Virus record (IMG/VR): IMGVR_UViG_3300034105_000690
Location: 1-21,573 of that record
Strand: one strand, 5' to 3'
DNA length: 21,573 nucleotides
Source of the DNA: a virus
Below, one piece after another: positions 1-9,156 of the stretch. The notes under the pieces are model-generated. The model was not told the origin of the DNA. It saw only the letters and a list, made by a program, of their open reading frames with translations, and did no database searches. Within the stretch, counting starts at the first letter, position 1, and each line of letters opens with the position of its first letter. Both the position numbers and the translations under genes were made by a program.

Positions 1-289
1 CTGGCATAGCCTCTATAGCTGATTCTATCTGAGTCTCTAGTTGCATCAACTTTAATACAGTTCTAATTCTCCAAAGCTGTACTTCAAAAGGTACTATTGC
101 CTTGTTTGCTTCATTGATTTCTTCTTGGGTTGCTCCCTCGTAAAATGTTCTAGTTTCAGAATTGAAATAAGGCTTTACATAATTTTCAGTAAGCACTTCA
201 TCAATTGAAACTTGATTGTCTTGTAAGTCTATTTCCATTACTGTACTAAATAAGACTTTACCAGTTGTTGCGTTTAGTATTGTTTTCAT
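1..289 (-). CDS. Hypothetical protein after tail fibre gene (partial)
   Basis: The ATG at 289-287 opens a frame that stays open to the window edge, so 96 codons of the N-terminus are visible and the C-terminus is missing. The start overlaps the stop of the upstream tail gene in an ATGA arrangement (286-289), which argues for translational coupling. The visible part begins MKTILNATTGKVLF and is acidic, with several tryptophan- and glutamate-containing helices predicted by eye (for example around EEINEANKA). Its place directly after a large tail fibre gene suggests a tail accessory or fibre-assembly protein, but I see no diagnostic motif. Base composition is AT-rich like the 3' part of the upstream gene. 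Confidence 0.75.
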   Translation of the reverse strand, partial: MKTILNATTGKVLFSTVMEIDLQDNQVSIDEVLTENYVKPYFNSETRTFYEGATQEEINEANKAIVPFEVQLWRIRTVLKLMQLETQIESAIEAMP

Positions 290-2937
290 AAAATTCTTAA
301 ATTAATTGCTCTTAACCTTGCCTCTTCTGAAGGAGAGCCGAGTTGAAAGGCGACGATTATGTAATTTCCTGCAAGTATATTAATTGGATTATAAGCAAAA
401 GCTAAATAATCATGAAAAACGGATGATGCTGGATTATAAAATAAATAAAATGGCGCTCCAATATTTCCCATTGTTCTTGTGGTATTGGAAACTTGTTGTG
501 CAGTTGTAAATGCACTAGTTGCCAATAGAGTTGCTCCTGTAAGTGAATTTGTTGAATTTATATACAATCTAACCGTACAAGTACTAACACTGTTTACTTT
601 TAAAACAGTATAATTAATTTGAAGAGATTTGTTTGCAAATAATGGTAATGCTGGAATTAAAAACGAAGCCGCAATAGTATTAGTGCTAGTTCCTGTAACC
701 TGGCCTAAACTTCCGCTTTCAGAAATTAGAAAAGATGATTTACTATCTAGTTGTGTTTGAATTGAACTTGTTGCGTCATTGTATAGTTCCTGATTATCAG
801 TTTGGTATCTCTTGTCTGTGCTATCTGCTATGTCAGCTGTTGTTGCATCTACTCCAGCAGTTACTAAACCTTTTGAATCATACGTTATCTTTGTTTTAGT
901 TGCTCCTGTAATTGCGGTATTTGGAACAACTCCCACATTAGCTCCTATTGCTATACCATCTAATTTAGTTTCGTCTGCTATTGTAAACGAAGCAGTTGTA
1001 TTTGTTAATACTGTACTTAATGGTTGTTTGCCACTAAACTGCGTTTGAATCCCACTTGTAACTCCTTTTACATAAGATAATTCACCAAAAGATGGATAAG
1101 CAACTGTATTTAATCCTGTTATCGTTCCATCTGCTGCTATTGAAGCTATTGTTTCAGGTGATGTGAAATTAGTTTTTAACTGTCCAAAAGTTTTAGCGCC
1201 AGTAAATGTTTGCGTACCCGTTGTAACAACACCCCTTGCAGTTGCACTAGCACTTGGTAAGTTAAATGTGTGTGTGCTTCCACTTGAAACAATAGCGAAG
1301 TCTGTGCCTGTTGTTCCTGTTGCAAAATTTTGAACTTGTGCTTGTAATCCATTTAAAGCAGTTAATCCAGCAGTAAAAGTTGTTATTACTTCGCAAAGGT
1401 GTCCGTTTTGAGTATGTAATGTAATTGTTTTGCTTGAAGCATTTACAAAAACTCTAATAGCTAATCTATCATTAACCGTTAATACCGTTTCAGGAACTGC
1501 TAATGCTGTAAAATAAGCATCAATAGACGTACCACCTGTTATTCCTTCAGGAGTAGCAGAACTACTTGCAATTAGAGTAAATGTAGTTCCATCGTATTTA
1601 TATAATTCAACATAAAATGAAGGTGAACCACCTGCAGAACTTGAAGAAAAGAAAAATTCTAAATTCCAATTGCCACCAGGAATAAGTAATAGTGATGGGT
1701 CTGCTACATCAGTTATAAATGAAGCTATATATCCATTAGAACTTATATTAAAGTCTGCTCCTGTTCCTATTACTGCAGTCTTACTAAACTCATAATAAGT
1801 TGTACCTTCAAACGTACCTTGACTTGTACCACCGTTTAAATAATAATTAACACTTGAACCTCCACCACCTGTTCCACCAATAGAAGATATTTGACCTCCT
1901 GTAATTGTAATGTTTGTTCCAGCTGTTATTACAGAACCATCTGCTGCTAATATTTGTGATGATGTGCCTCCACTTTTAACAAATGAATCAGCAGTTATTG
2001 AGTTAGTAGTAGTTGCTCCTAAATTAGTTACTTGTTGAAGAGTTTGGTCTCCTGTGTTTGTGCCACTTGTGTTCTCTAGCACTGTGAATTTTGCTGGCTT
2101 TAATAATCCTGAATTTGTAGCATCGGCCAATGTTATAGTCGCTCCAGTTCCAGTGCTGCTATTTACAATTCCATTTGTTGGTGATGCAGTGTAGCTTAGG
2201 TTGGTTGCGCCGCTATATTGTGGAATATTTAATGTTGAACCAACTAGTGTAGAAGCTCCACTTGTTCCAGTTGTAGTTAGTGTTATGTTGTCTTGTTTTG
2301 ATGCTGCTAATCCACTATATTGACTATTTGTGGCATTATCCCCAGTGTTTGTTCCACTAGTATTATTTATTACGGTTAGGTTAGCATCTGTAACGTACCT
2401 CTTGTTTGTTGAGTCAGCTATGTCTGCCGTAGTTGCGTCTTCTCCTACTGTTACAAGGCCCTTAGAGTCGTATGTTATCTTTGTCTTTGTGGCACCAGTT
2501 ATTGGTGCGTTTGGCACAACACCTACGTTTGCTCCAGCTGCAATTCCAGCTAGCTTTGTCTTCTCTGCTGCTGAGAATAGACCAGCGTTAGTTACACCAG
2601 CTAGTGGTATTGTCGCGTCTGTCCCAGTGTCCGAGTTCACAGTCCCGTCAGATACTCCAGGTGTGTACGACAGGTTTGTAGATCCTGACGCTATCTCAAC
2701 GTATACACTGCCAGTCCACCTGTAGACCTTGTTTGTGTCCAGTGTTATGTATATGACCCCAGTCGCTCCAGGTATTGGAAGTGCTGCGTAGTTCGCAACC
2801 TCTATCACGTCATCCACGAATGACGGAAGTTGACTCGCTGGCACCTTTCCATCTACAAGGTCCGCCTTTAGGTCTAGCGCGTCCTGTGTAGCGTCTGATA
2901 TGTAGTCCTCAATCTGGTATTTTTTTATTTTTATCAT
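286..2937 (-). CDS. Large tail fibre / receptor-binding protein
   Basis: An 883-aa protein rich in Gly, Thr, Ser and Asn. The N-terminus (MIKIKKYQIEDYISDATQ, then KVPASQLPSFVDDVIEV) has the look of virion-attachment segments in phage fibres, and similar KYQIxxY starts occur in the neighbouring 5672-7909 protein. The body carries fibre-type repeats: NTSGTNTGD occurs twice, and a GANVGVVPN...ATKTKITYDSKGLVT...ADIADSTxKRY unit occurs once near the N-terminus (about 2394-2570) and again near the C-terminus (about 806-965). I chose the ATG at 2937, which overlaps the preceding stop as ATGA, over an in-frame TTG at 2961. The first ~500 nt are GC-richer (line 2581-2640 is about 52% GC) than the rest (line 1741-1800 is about 35%), which suggests exchange of the receptor-binding part. 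Confidence 0.85.
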   Translation of the reverse strand: MIKIKKYQIEDYISDATQDALDLKADLVDGKVPASQLPSFVDDVIEVANYAALPIPGATGVIYITLDTNKVYRWTGSVYVEIASGSTNLSYTPGVSDGTVNSDTGTDATIPLAGVTNAGLFSAAEKTKLAGIAAGANVGVVPNAPITGATKTKITYDSKGLVTVGEDATTADIADSTNKRYVTDANLTVINNTSGTNTGDNATNSQYSGLAASKQDNITLTTTGTSGASTLVGSTLNIPQYSGATNLSYTASPTNGIVNSSTGTGATITLADATNSGLLKPAKFTVLENTSGTNTGDQTLQQVTNLGATTTNSITADSFVKSGGTSSQILAADGSVITAGTNITITGGQISSIGGTGGGGSSVNYYLNGGTSQGTFEGTTYYEFSKTAVIGTGADFNISSNGYIASFITDVADPSLLLIPGGNWNLEFFFSSSSAGGSPSFYVELYKYDGTTFTLIASSSATPEGITGGTSIDAYFTALAVPETVLTVNDRLAIRVFVNASSKTITLHTQNGHLCEVITTFTAGLTALNGLQAQVQNFATGTTGTDFAIVSSGSTHTFNLPSASATARGVVTTGTQTFTGAKTFGQLKTNFTSPETIASIAADGTITGLNTVAYPSFGELSYVKGVTSGIQTQFSGKQPLSTVLTNTTASFTIADETKLDGIAIGANVGVVPNTAITGATKTKITYDSKGLVTAGVDATTADIADSTDKRYQTDNQELYNDATSSIQTQLDSKSSFLISESGSLGQVTGTSTNTIAASFLIPALPLFANKSLQINYTVLKVNSVSTCTVRLYINSTNSLTGATLLATSAFTTAQQVSNTTRTMGNIGAPFYLFYNPASSVFHDYLAFAYNPINILAGNYIIVAFQLGSPSEEARLRAINLRIL

Positions 2938-5675
2938 AGTCCTCCGTCTGTTATTATCCAATTATTTGGTGCTGATGTTAGTGTTAATCTTCCCGCTACT
3001 CCTGCAGCTGTGTACTTAGCTGTTCCAAAACTTATGTTTATGTTTGGTTTAACTCCGTTTACTATCCATCCGTTATATATTGCATCTAGGTATGTAGAAG
3101 GAAAATTAGTTACCCCTTTTTGCCCCATGAATAAGAAAAAATTAACTACTCCAGATACATTCCAGTTACCTATATATTGTTGAAATGATGGAGCTTGATT
3201 AAACATATTTCTCATGTTTGTTACTTTTGATAAAGAAGAACCTGCCCTTTCCCAGTTAGCTAGTGGTTGATTAAATGCTGTAGTTATATTAAACATATAA
3301 GACATATCAGTAACATTGGTTACATTCCAGTTATCAATTGGCTGATTAAATGCTGCAGCACCTTCAAACATCCCTAGCATAGTTATAACACTACTTGTAT
3401 CCCATGAATTTATAGGTTGATTAAATACTACTGTTGCATTAAACACTTGCTGCATATTAGTTACTTTGCTAACATTCCAATCATTTATGTTCCTATTAAA
3501 GTCTCTTGTTGAAGAAAACATACCTTGCATACTAACATCTGCTGCAGTATTTATATTCCATCCATTTAGTCCTGTTCTTGAGGTTACTGGATTTGTGTTT
3601 GAATTACTTCCATTATTAAATGCTATTGCCACATTAAACATAAGTCCAAAATCAGTTACTTTATTTACATTCCAATTACTAATATCTTGATTAAAAAAAT
3701 TAGTAAATCTGAATGTTTGTCGCATATTAGTTACATTGCCTAATGTAGATCCAGTTCTCTCCCAATTACCTAGTGGCTGATTAAATGCAGTAGCTGTATC
3801 GAACATAAATCCAATGTGATTCACTTTAGTCATGTTCCAGTTACTTATATCCCTATTGAATATAGAAGCTCCCATAAACATAGAATTCATGCTAACATTA
3901 GATACAGTGTTTATATTCCAGTTATTAATAGGAGCTGAGTCATCCCCATTATTAAATTTAGATGCTCCAAAAAACATTGCCCCAAACTCATTTACTTTAG
4001 TTACATTCCAAGCACCAATATTTTGGTTGAATGCTGATGCACCTTGAAACATGCTTGTCATAGTTGTGGCTTCAATAGTATTCCATGCCATATTTCCAGC
4101 TACTCCAGAAGCTAAACCATTATTGAATTTAGATGCTAAGTAAAATGTTTGAGAAAATGATGTTACTTTAGACACATCCCATGGCGTTGTTCCTGTTCCT
4201 AGGTTGGAGTTAAAGGCAGCGGCACCAGCAAACATTCTAAACATATTAGTAGCAGAAGATGTGTTAAATTCTAAATTGTTCTCCACTCCAGACACGTACC
4301 CATTATTAAATGTAGTTGCTCCATAAAATGTTTGAGAAAATGATGTTACTTTAGACACATCCCATGGTATAGATCCTGTTCCTAGGTTGGAGTTGAATGT
4401 AGGAACATTATTAAACATATTGCTCATATTCGTAACACTTGACGTATTCCATTGCATTTGATTTCCTGTTCCAATACCAGAAGCAAATCCATTATTAAAT
4501 ACCAGACATCCATTGAATAAATCAGCCATTATATTTACTTTTGATGTATTCCAACCTCCTATATACCTATTAAATTTTTTACAAAAAATAAATGTATAGT
4601 TTAATGATACTGATGCAGCAGTGGTATTTAGTGTCCAGTTGTTTAATGGAACACTGTCATCTCCATTGTTAAATTCCCAACAATTATAAAACATTCCTTC
4701 AAAAGTAGTGACTTTAGTTACATTCCAACCACCTATACATTGATTAAAATTAATTGAGCCATTAAACATACCAGACATAATAGTCACATTACTCACATTC
4801 CAAGACCCAATAGGTTGATTAAATAAAGTACAACCATTAAACACAGAACTCATATTCGTAATACTTGACGTGTCCCATTCATTCATTTTACCAACAGTAG
4901 TTATTTTTGAGCAATTAGCAAATGCAGAACCTAAACTAGTTATTCCAGTTAAATCAGGAATATCAGTTATTCCAGACATAGTTACATTAGAACATCCATT
5001 AAAAGAATTTGCACCTATTTTTAGTTTACCCCAGCTAGATACTGTCTTTATTTTTAGTCTATCACTGTTATTTGTCCAACTAAATCTATCTCCAGTAATT
5101 CTAACTGTATATGTCCCAGGTGTAGGATATGTATGTAATGTATTTGCTTGATTCCAGGATGTAATATTATTATATGTTCCATCACCCCAGTCAACCCATA
5201 TATTATATGTTCCACTATTAGGTAGTGGTAGTTTAATCTGATTAGTTGCTGATGAACTAGTCTTAACGCTTATAGATATAACGCCATCAAAATCAGATGT
5301 AGGAGTTATTGAAAATACTGTTGTTGCTGTTGCTAGTATAGTTGCAACAGATGATGCAGTTATTCCACTAGTCGTAGAACCTCCATAGTTTATTGTAACT
5401 GAACCTGCTGTTCTTCCAGATACAGTGTATGTAATCTGATACGTCTGCATTATAGTAGCACCGAGTGTAGTTGTGAGATTAGTGGTTGAGCCTGCAGTGT
5501 GTTTATACCCTCCAACATTTAAGTTTGTAGCTCCAGTATTTAATGCCCAGTTTGTTCCAGATGCTAATATAGCAGCCTGCTCACCACCTAAGGCGCTAAC
5601 CAAAGTTGTATCCCAAGTAGACTGGAATATCCCAGTCTTTTTCGAACCATATATCTGAAAGGCTACATTATTCAT
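2934..5675 (-). CDS. BspA-type (DUF285) repeat tail or adhesin protein
   Basis: A 913-aa protein. An N-terminal beta-rich region of about 140 residues is followed by a PKD-like segment (WVDWGDGTYNN, then HTYPTPGTYTVRITGD, typical of PKD folds) and then about 20 tandem repeats of the form TNMxxMFxxxxxFNQxIxNWNVSxV. These repeats define the BspA-like leucine-rich surface proteins (DUF285), known from Bacteroidota and mycoplasma adhesins. No signal peptide is visible, and the gene lies between two tail fibre genes with ATGA overlaps at both ends, so a virion-borne host-binding role is the best inference. The whole gene is AT-rich and contains long DNA repeats (see 4142-4367), so the number of repeats may vary by recombination. 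Confidence 0.88.
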   Translation of the reverse strand: MNNVAFQIYGSKKTGIFQSTWDTTLVSALGGEQAAILASGTNWALNTGATNLNVGGYKHTAGSTTNLTTTLGATIMQTYQITYTVSGRTAGSVTINYGGSTTSGITASSVATILATATTVFSITPTSDFDGVISISVKTSSSATNQIKLPLPNSGTYNIWVDWGDGTYNNITSWNQANTLHTYPTPGTYTVRITGDRFSWTNNSDRLKIKTVSSWGKLKIGANSFNGCSNVTMSGITDIPDLTGITSLGSAFANCSKITTVGKMNEWDTSSITNMSSVFNGCTLFNQPIGSWNVSNVTIMSGMFNGSINFNQCIGGWNVTKVTTFEGMFYNCWEFNNGDDSVPLNNWTLNTTAASVSLNYTFIFCKKFNRYIGGWNTSKVNIMADLFNGCLVFNNGFASGIGTGNQMQWNTSSVTNMSNMFNNVPTFNSNLGTGSIPWDVSKVTSFSQTFYGATTFNNGYVSGVENNLEFNTSSATNMFRMFAGAAAFNSNLGTGTTPWDVSKVTSFSQTFYLASKFNNGLASGVAGNMAWNTIEATTMTSMFQGASAFNQNIGAWNVTKVNEFGAMFFGASKFNNGDDSAPINNWNINTVSNVSMNSMFMGASIFNRDISNWNMTKVNHIGFMFDTATAFNQPLGNWERTGSTLGNVTNMRQTFRFTNFFNQDISNWNVNKVTDFGLMFNVAIAFNNGSNSNTNPVTSRTGLNGWNINTAADVSMQGMFSSTRDFNRNINDWNVSKVTNMQQVFNATVVFNQPINSWDTSSVITMLGMFEGAAAFNQPIDNWNVTNVTDMSYMFNITTAFNQPLANWERAGSSLSKVTNMRNMFNQAPSFQQYIGNWNVSGVVNFFLFMGQKGVTNFPSTYLDAIYNGWIVNGVKPNINISFGTAKYTAAGVAGRLTLTSAPNNWIITDGGL
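4142..4367 (-). repeat. 43-nt exact direct repeat inside the BspA-type gene
   Basis: Positions 4142-4184 and 4325-4367 are identical over 43 nt and lie 183 bp (61 codons) apart. This corresponds to two BspA units, both encoding the TPWDVSKVTSFSQTFY / SIPWDVSKVTSFSQTFY segment. Similarity continues further, through the CCTAGGTTGGAGTT stretch. This near-identity, against the diverged flanking repeats, points to a recent in-frame duplication or gene conversion of a two-unit block. Confidence 0.85.
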
Positions 5676-7909
5676 AGGTTTCCTGTTGCTATATACTGGT
5701 CAGTTGCTATTCTTCTCTTAAGTGTGAAACTTAGTTGTGGAAGCAGTGTTGTGCTTGTGTTATTATATAATGTATTCGCTCCAGCAGATACTGTCAGTGT
5801 AGCCCCCGCAAGTGTGACGAACGAACACTCAAACCCAGATGGTAACCCAGTTGGTATTGTCAGTGTTGCAGATGCTGTGAATATGATAATTAATCCATTA
5901 TCAGCTGTAGATAATGTGTAGTTTGTTGCAGTTTCTATTACTGGGTATATGAATTGTGGTGTTGGTATATTAAGCGTGTTACTAACTAATGTAGCAGCAC
6001 CAGTTCCAGTTGTTGTGAGGGTTATCTTCTCCTGTGTCTCTGCTGGATTAATAGATATTACATTAGGAGTTAGTTCTTGTAAACCATAACCTGCTGTTAT
6101 AGCCTGAGCAGCATTAAACTGAACATAGTTAATTGGTGTTGTTCCAATTTCTATTGTTCCTGGTGTGTTACATATAAATCCAAATCCTCCGTTAGTATCT
6201 CCTGATAATACAAGAACGTAATCTCCATACTGTATTTCACCTACAGGAGAATTGTCAGCGTCCGTTGACCTTGTTAACTGGTATATTGTCGTCCCATCCC
6301 CTACTGTGGTTAGATCATATATACCATTCTCAATAGCATCTGCTTGTTGCCAAACTAGTATTCTTTGTAAGTACGTAGGAGTTTCTCCATCTACTGTTAA
6401 TACACCAACAGATGTTCCTGTCAGTGTTGCCCCTAGTCCATCAACTCCGTTGTCATATGTGGCAACTAATGATATATCTGTGGCCACTGTTACAGGAGAA
6501 TGGAAGTTAATCCCTGCTGCTATATTATCCACGTACTGCTTTGTTGCAGCTCCTAGTGCAGTGGACGGATCCTCGTTCAGTATTAAATCTCCAAGCATTG
6601 TGTCACCAGCCTTGTTAACTGGTATGTATCCTAGAACTGGTATGTCTGATATCTTAGCGAACGGATCTACGTTGGCATTGGTGAACTCATCCAGGTCATA
6701 CTCGGCTGGGTTGAATGGAATAACATCCGCTGTAGTTGCTATAGTGTATGTACCCTCTGGTTTATCTGGGAACTGTAGCGTAATATTCTCTGTTAGGTCG
6801 TCGATCTTTATCTGACCATTTATGTCGTTTTTCTCTATATAAAGTGAAGGTCCATTTGTACTATTTCCAGATTGTAATCTAGCGGCATTGTAGTCACTAC
6901 CGTTTGAGTATGATGTTTGCATTATTCCTTGACCAATGAACATCTCAAAGTTTACTGTTGGAGAGTATATCTCATTAATAGACATCTCATATGCAGTATA
7001 TACTGACTGATAGTCTACATTTGTAGGACTTGTATATGATTGGAACGTGCCTAGGTCGTTTAATGTATTATTAACAGTGTAGTCACCATACTCACCAGGT
7101 ACATTGTCTATTACAATATCATTTGTTGTGTGGTTACCAACATTAGTAACCCTCTGAAGGTCTGGAACATCTAAGAACTCCTCTATGTAGTTGTACACAA
7201 CCGTAATAACATCTCCAGCCTCTAGCTCGTTTATAATGGTTATCGTGCTTGGCAGTGTGTATGAGTACGCCTCTGGGTGAAGTGATGTCGTGTTGACAAT
7301 CACCTGTAGTATATTGTTTATCTCGTTAGCAACAACAAAAGAGTTGCTAGATGTGTACTCGAACGTCTCCTTTACCAGCTGTGGAACCTCTAATGTCCTG
7401 TCAAGGTCTACTATGGATATCATGTAGTCCTCGTCCTCCTCTATAAACCCGTTACCCTCTAGAAAGTCTACGTTAACCACAAAGAAGTTAGGGTCTAGGA
7501 AGTACGGCTCAACTGAGACTATCTTGTAGCTACCGAACAGGTTTATATTCTTGGCCTTGTATATCAGGCTGGTTGAGTTAACTAAGAAGTTAAGGAACTC
7601 ACTCACGTCGTTACCCTTCTGGGTGGTCTTACTCAGCAAGAACGTGCTTATTGCAGAGAAGTTAACCGTTGGACCTATCTCTGTCTCAAACGACAGTGTC
7701 CCAGCAGGTCTATCCTCTGGAGGAGTTATTGTGAAGTACTTGTACAGTAGATCTACACCAGTGTTTATTACCTGGTTTCCATTAAAGTATACAGCTAACT
7801 TCCTTGGTGTGAAGTTCTTTGTCTTGTTGTACGTGTTTACGTCTGTTCCTATCCACTTGTCGTCTGCCGTTACATACTCGTCTATCTGATAAACACTTAT
7901 TTTTGTCAT
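5672..7909 (-). CDS. Tail fibre / baseplate-proximal protein
   Basis: A 745-aa protein beginning MTKISVYQIDEYVTADDKWIGT, a start seen in appendage proteins of Bacteroidota phages, followed by KNFTPRKLAVYFN. The middle contains the fibre-like DLTENITLQFPDKPEGTYTIATTAD and GYIPVNKAGDTMLGDLILNEDPS segments, then KQYVDNIAAGINFHSPV, a common collar-like motif of phage tail fibres. The C-terminal ~110 residues form a small beta domain (NYTLSTADNGLIIIFTASAT) typical of fibre tips. It is the first of three co-oriented tail genes. Its start overlaps the stop of the small ORF at 7906 (ATGA). The N-terminal half uses GC-ending codons and the C-terminal half is AT-richer. Exact position in the tail cannot be told from sequence alone. 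Confidence 0.85.
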   Translation of the reverse strand: MTKISVYQIDEYVTADDKWIGTDVNTYNKTKNFTPRKLAVYFNGNQVINTGVDLLYKYFTITPPEDRPAGTLSFETEIGPTVNFSAISTFLLSKTTQKGNDVSEFLNFLVNSTSLIYKAKNINLFGSYKIVSVEPYFLDPNFFVVNVDFLEGNGFIEEDEDYMISIVDLDRTLEVPQLVKETFEYTSSNSFVVANEINNILQVIVNTTSLHPEAYSYTLPSTITIINELEAGDVITVVYNYIEEFLDVPDLQRVTNVGNHTTNDIVIDNVPGEYGDYTVNNTLNDLGTFQSYTSPTNVDYQSVYTAYEMSINEIYSPTVNFEMFIGQGIMQTSYSNGSDYNAARLQSGNSTNGPSLYIEKNDINGQIKIDDLTENITLQFPDKPEGTYTIATTADVIPFNPAEYDLDEFTNANVDPFAKISDIPVLGYIPVNKAGDTMLGDLILNEDPSTALGAATKQYVDNIAAGINFHSPVTVATDISLVATYDNGVDGLGATLTGTSVGVLTVDGETPTYLQRILVWQQADAIENGIYDLTTVGDGTTIYQLTRSTDADNSPVGEIQYGDYVLVLSGDTNGGFGFICNTPGTIEIGTTPINYVQFNAAQAITAGYGLQELTPNVISINPAETQEKITLTTTGTGAATLVSNTLNIPTPQFIYPVIETATNYTLSTADNGLIIIFTASATLTIPTGLPSGFECSFVTLAGATLTVSAGANTLYNNTSTTLLPQLSFTLKRRIATDQYIATGNL

Positions 7910-8040
7910 CTTCCTTGTCCCTTATAGGATTTTTTATAGTTCTTGCTCTGCTTTAAAGACGAAGTCTTGGCCTTAGCGTGAATTCCAGGCCTGTTTATAT
8001 CCTTCTTAACAGACTTAATAGATACTGTTTGTTTAGCCAT
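7906..8040 (-). CDS. Small basic phage protein (44 aa)
   Basis: ATG at 8040-8038, stop TGA at 7908-7906. The protein starts MAKQTVSIKSVKKDINRPGI and ends with the Lys/Ser/Tyr-rich KNYKKSYKGQGR. Similar tiny lysine-rich proteins ending in KNYKKSY-like tails recur in crAss-like and related phages (from memory, unverified). It overlaps the end of the upstream spanin-like gene by 46 nt in another frame and its stop overlaps the start of the tail gene (ATGA). Function unknown; a virion-associated or nucleic-acid-binding role is possible given the charge. Confidence 0.7.
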   Translation of the reverse strand: MAKQTVSIKSVKKDINRPGIHAKAKTSSLKQSKNYKKSYKGQGR

Positions 8041-8483
8041 ACTACTATTATAAGTGATATTATTATTATCCAGAGAATGTTAATAGACTTTCTCTCAACC
8101 TCTTTTTTCTTCTCTACAGTCTTTTCTTTTGTTATTTGCTGTTTGTCCTCTATCTTAGACTCTATCTTTTTCTCGGTATATGTAGACTTATCTTTTGTCT
8201 TTTTGTACGTTAAAACTACGTTCTTATAGACCTTACCGTCTATCACTATGTCTTTGCAGGTGTCTAGTGGGGTTATAACAAGCTCTTCGGTTATGATATC
8301 ATTTTTAGTCTCTACATTAGAGACTATATCTGTCGCAATTTTAGTAACAATTTGCGACACAGAGTCCTTCCTAACCTCGTCTATCACTACCTTCCTGGAC
8401 GAACACGATGCTAGTAGTACTACACAAGTTGATGCCAGTACGTACACCCAGAATAGTATCCAGTTTCTGTTATGACTTGTCAT
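7995..8483 (-). CDS. Putative unimolecular spanin (lipobox plus C-terminal TM)
   Basis: A 162-aa protein. Residues 9-26 are a hydrophobic signal segment ending in a lipobox LASC (Leu24-Ala-Ser-Cys27), followed by SSRK, so the mature protein should be a lipoprotein. A Lys/Glu-rich middle (about 30-130, partly coiled-coil-like) leads to a C-terminal transmembrane helix (about 133-152, ILWIIIISLIIVVWL) and a short KQYLLSLLRRI tail. Lipid anchor at one end and inner-membrane helix at the other is the design of u-spanins such as phage T1 gp11, which fuse the outer and inner membranes at the last step of lysis. It follows the putative lytic enzyme and holin genes directly (TAATG overlap at 8483). 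The call rests on topology and context, since spanins are poorly conserved. Confidence 0.72.
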   Translation of the reverse strand: MTSHNRNWILFWVYVLASTCVVLLASCSSRKVVIDEVRKDSVSQIVTKIATDIVSNVETKNDIITEELVITPLDTCKDIVIDGKVYKNVVLTYKKTKDKSTYTEKKIESKIEDKQQITKEKTVEKKKEVERKSINILWIIIISLIIVVWLNKQYLLSLLRRI

Positions 8484-8866
8484 TAAGATATTGTTATGGT
8501 TATACTCTTGGCTCCCTGCATCTTCTTAAATAAGGAGTCGAATGCCTTCCTTGACTTTGTTATGTAGTCCACTGACCTGTTCATTCCAACAAGTATGCAG
8601 CCCTCTGTGTCATGGTTTGAGTTTCCAGGGTGTATACGAACGCCCTCAAAGTTAGGTACACCTATTAGTAAAGGAAGCAGCTTCTTGAACCTGTTAGACT
8701 GGTTGATTATAACCTTGTACGTGCCCTTAGGTATTGCGGTCTCTCCCTTTATCTTCACATCTCTCTCCTTGTCCTCTAGCGTGTAGCACTCAAACTTCCC
8801 GTCAATTGTGAGCTCCCCTATGGTGGAGTTGTCTGTCCTGTGTAGCCTCTTTACTTCTAATTTCAT
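8483..8866 (-). CDS. DUF5675 protein, putative cell-wall lytic enzyme
   Basis: A 127-aa protein matching the DUF5675 family by its hallmarks: CYTLED at residues 27-32, an IPKGTYKV block around 45-52, and the RIHPGN...GCILVG motif at 78-94. His79, His85 and Cys90 recall the His/Cys catalytic arrangement of L,D-transpeptidase-like (YkuD) folds, so a murein-modifying or lytic activity is plausible but unproven. It is encoded between holin-like and spanin-like genes, with its start overlapping the stop of the TM protein at 8863 and its stop overlapping the next start (TAATG). That lysis-cassette setting favours the endolysin reading. I see no signal peptide, so release through a holin would be needed. 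Confidence 0.75.
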   Translation of the reverse strand: MKLEVKRLHRTDNSTIGELTIDGKFECYTLEDKERDVKIKGETAIPKGTYKVIINQSNRFKKLLPLLIGVPNFEGVRIHPGNSNHDTEGCILVGMNRSVDYITKSRKAFDSLFKKMQGAKSITITIS

Positions 8867-9156
8867 TTTGATAAGATTTTTACAATTGTTCCGATAAGTC
8901 CTGCCGTAAGTAGTCCTGCAACAAACTTCAACTGTCCGATGTACACTGACTTCTTTGCCATGTCCAACTCTATAGACTCTAGCTTCTCCTTGAGTAGCTC
9001 TATGTCGTGTTTTATGCTGTCGATGTCTGATATTACCCCCTTGTTTCCGTTAACCTTTGAGCCAACAAGTGCAGAAGATATGTGCTGTAGGTCCTCTTTA
9101 ATTAGACGAAGGTGTTGCTCCATTCTATCCAGTCTTTCTTTTTCTTGAAACTCCAT
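8863..9156 (-). CDS. Coiled-coil protein with C-terminal TM (XhlA-like)
   Basis: A 97-aa protein. Residues 1-70 are charged and heptad-like (MEFQEKERLDRMEQHLRLI, then IKHDIELLKEKLESIELD), followed by a single hydrophobic helix at about 77-95 (VAGLLTAGLIGTIVKIL). This is the layout of XhlA-type holin-associated proteins. It lies between the two-TM holin candidate and the DUF5675 gene, joined by overlapping start and stop codons on both sides, so a role as holin partner or antiholin is a reasonable inference. No enzymatic motif is seen. Confidence 0.65.
   Translation of the reverse strand: MEFQEKERLDRMEQHLRLIKEDLQHISSALVGSKVNGNKGVISDIDSIKHDIELLKEKLESIELDMAKKSVYIGQLKFVAGLLTAGLIGTIVKILSK

Noticed and set aside
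2330-2725. 131-codon plus-strand frame within the tail fibre gene
   Set aside because: It is antisense to a well-supported coding region with fibre repeats; a similar antisense frame appears at the duplicated unit near 812-1048, as expected from the repeat.
3100-4900. Regularly spaced repeats as a CRISPR array
   Set aside because: The repeats are degenerate, in-frame protein repeats of the BspA type, with no constant repeat or spacer length.
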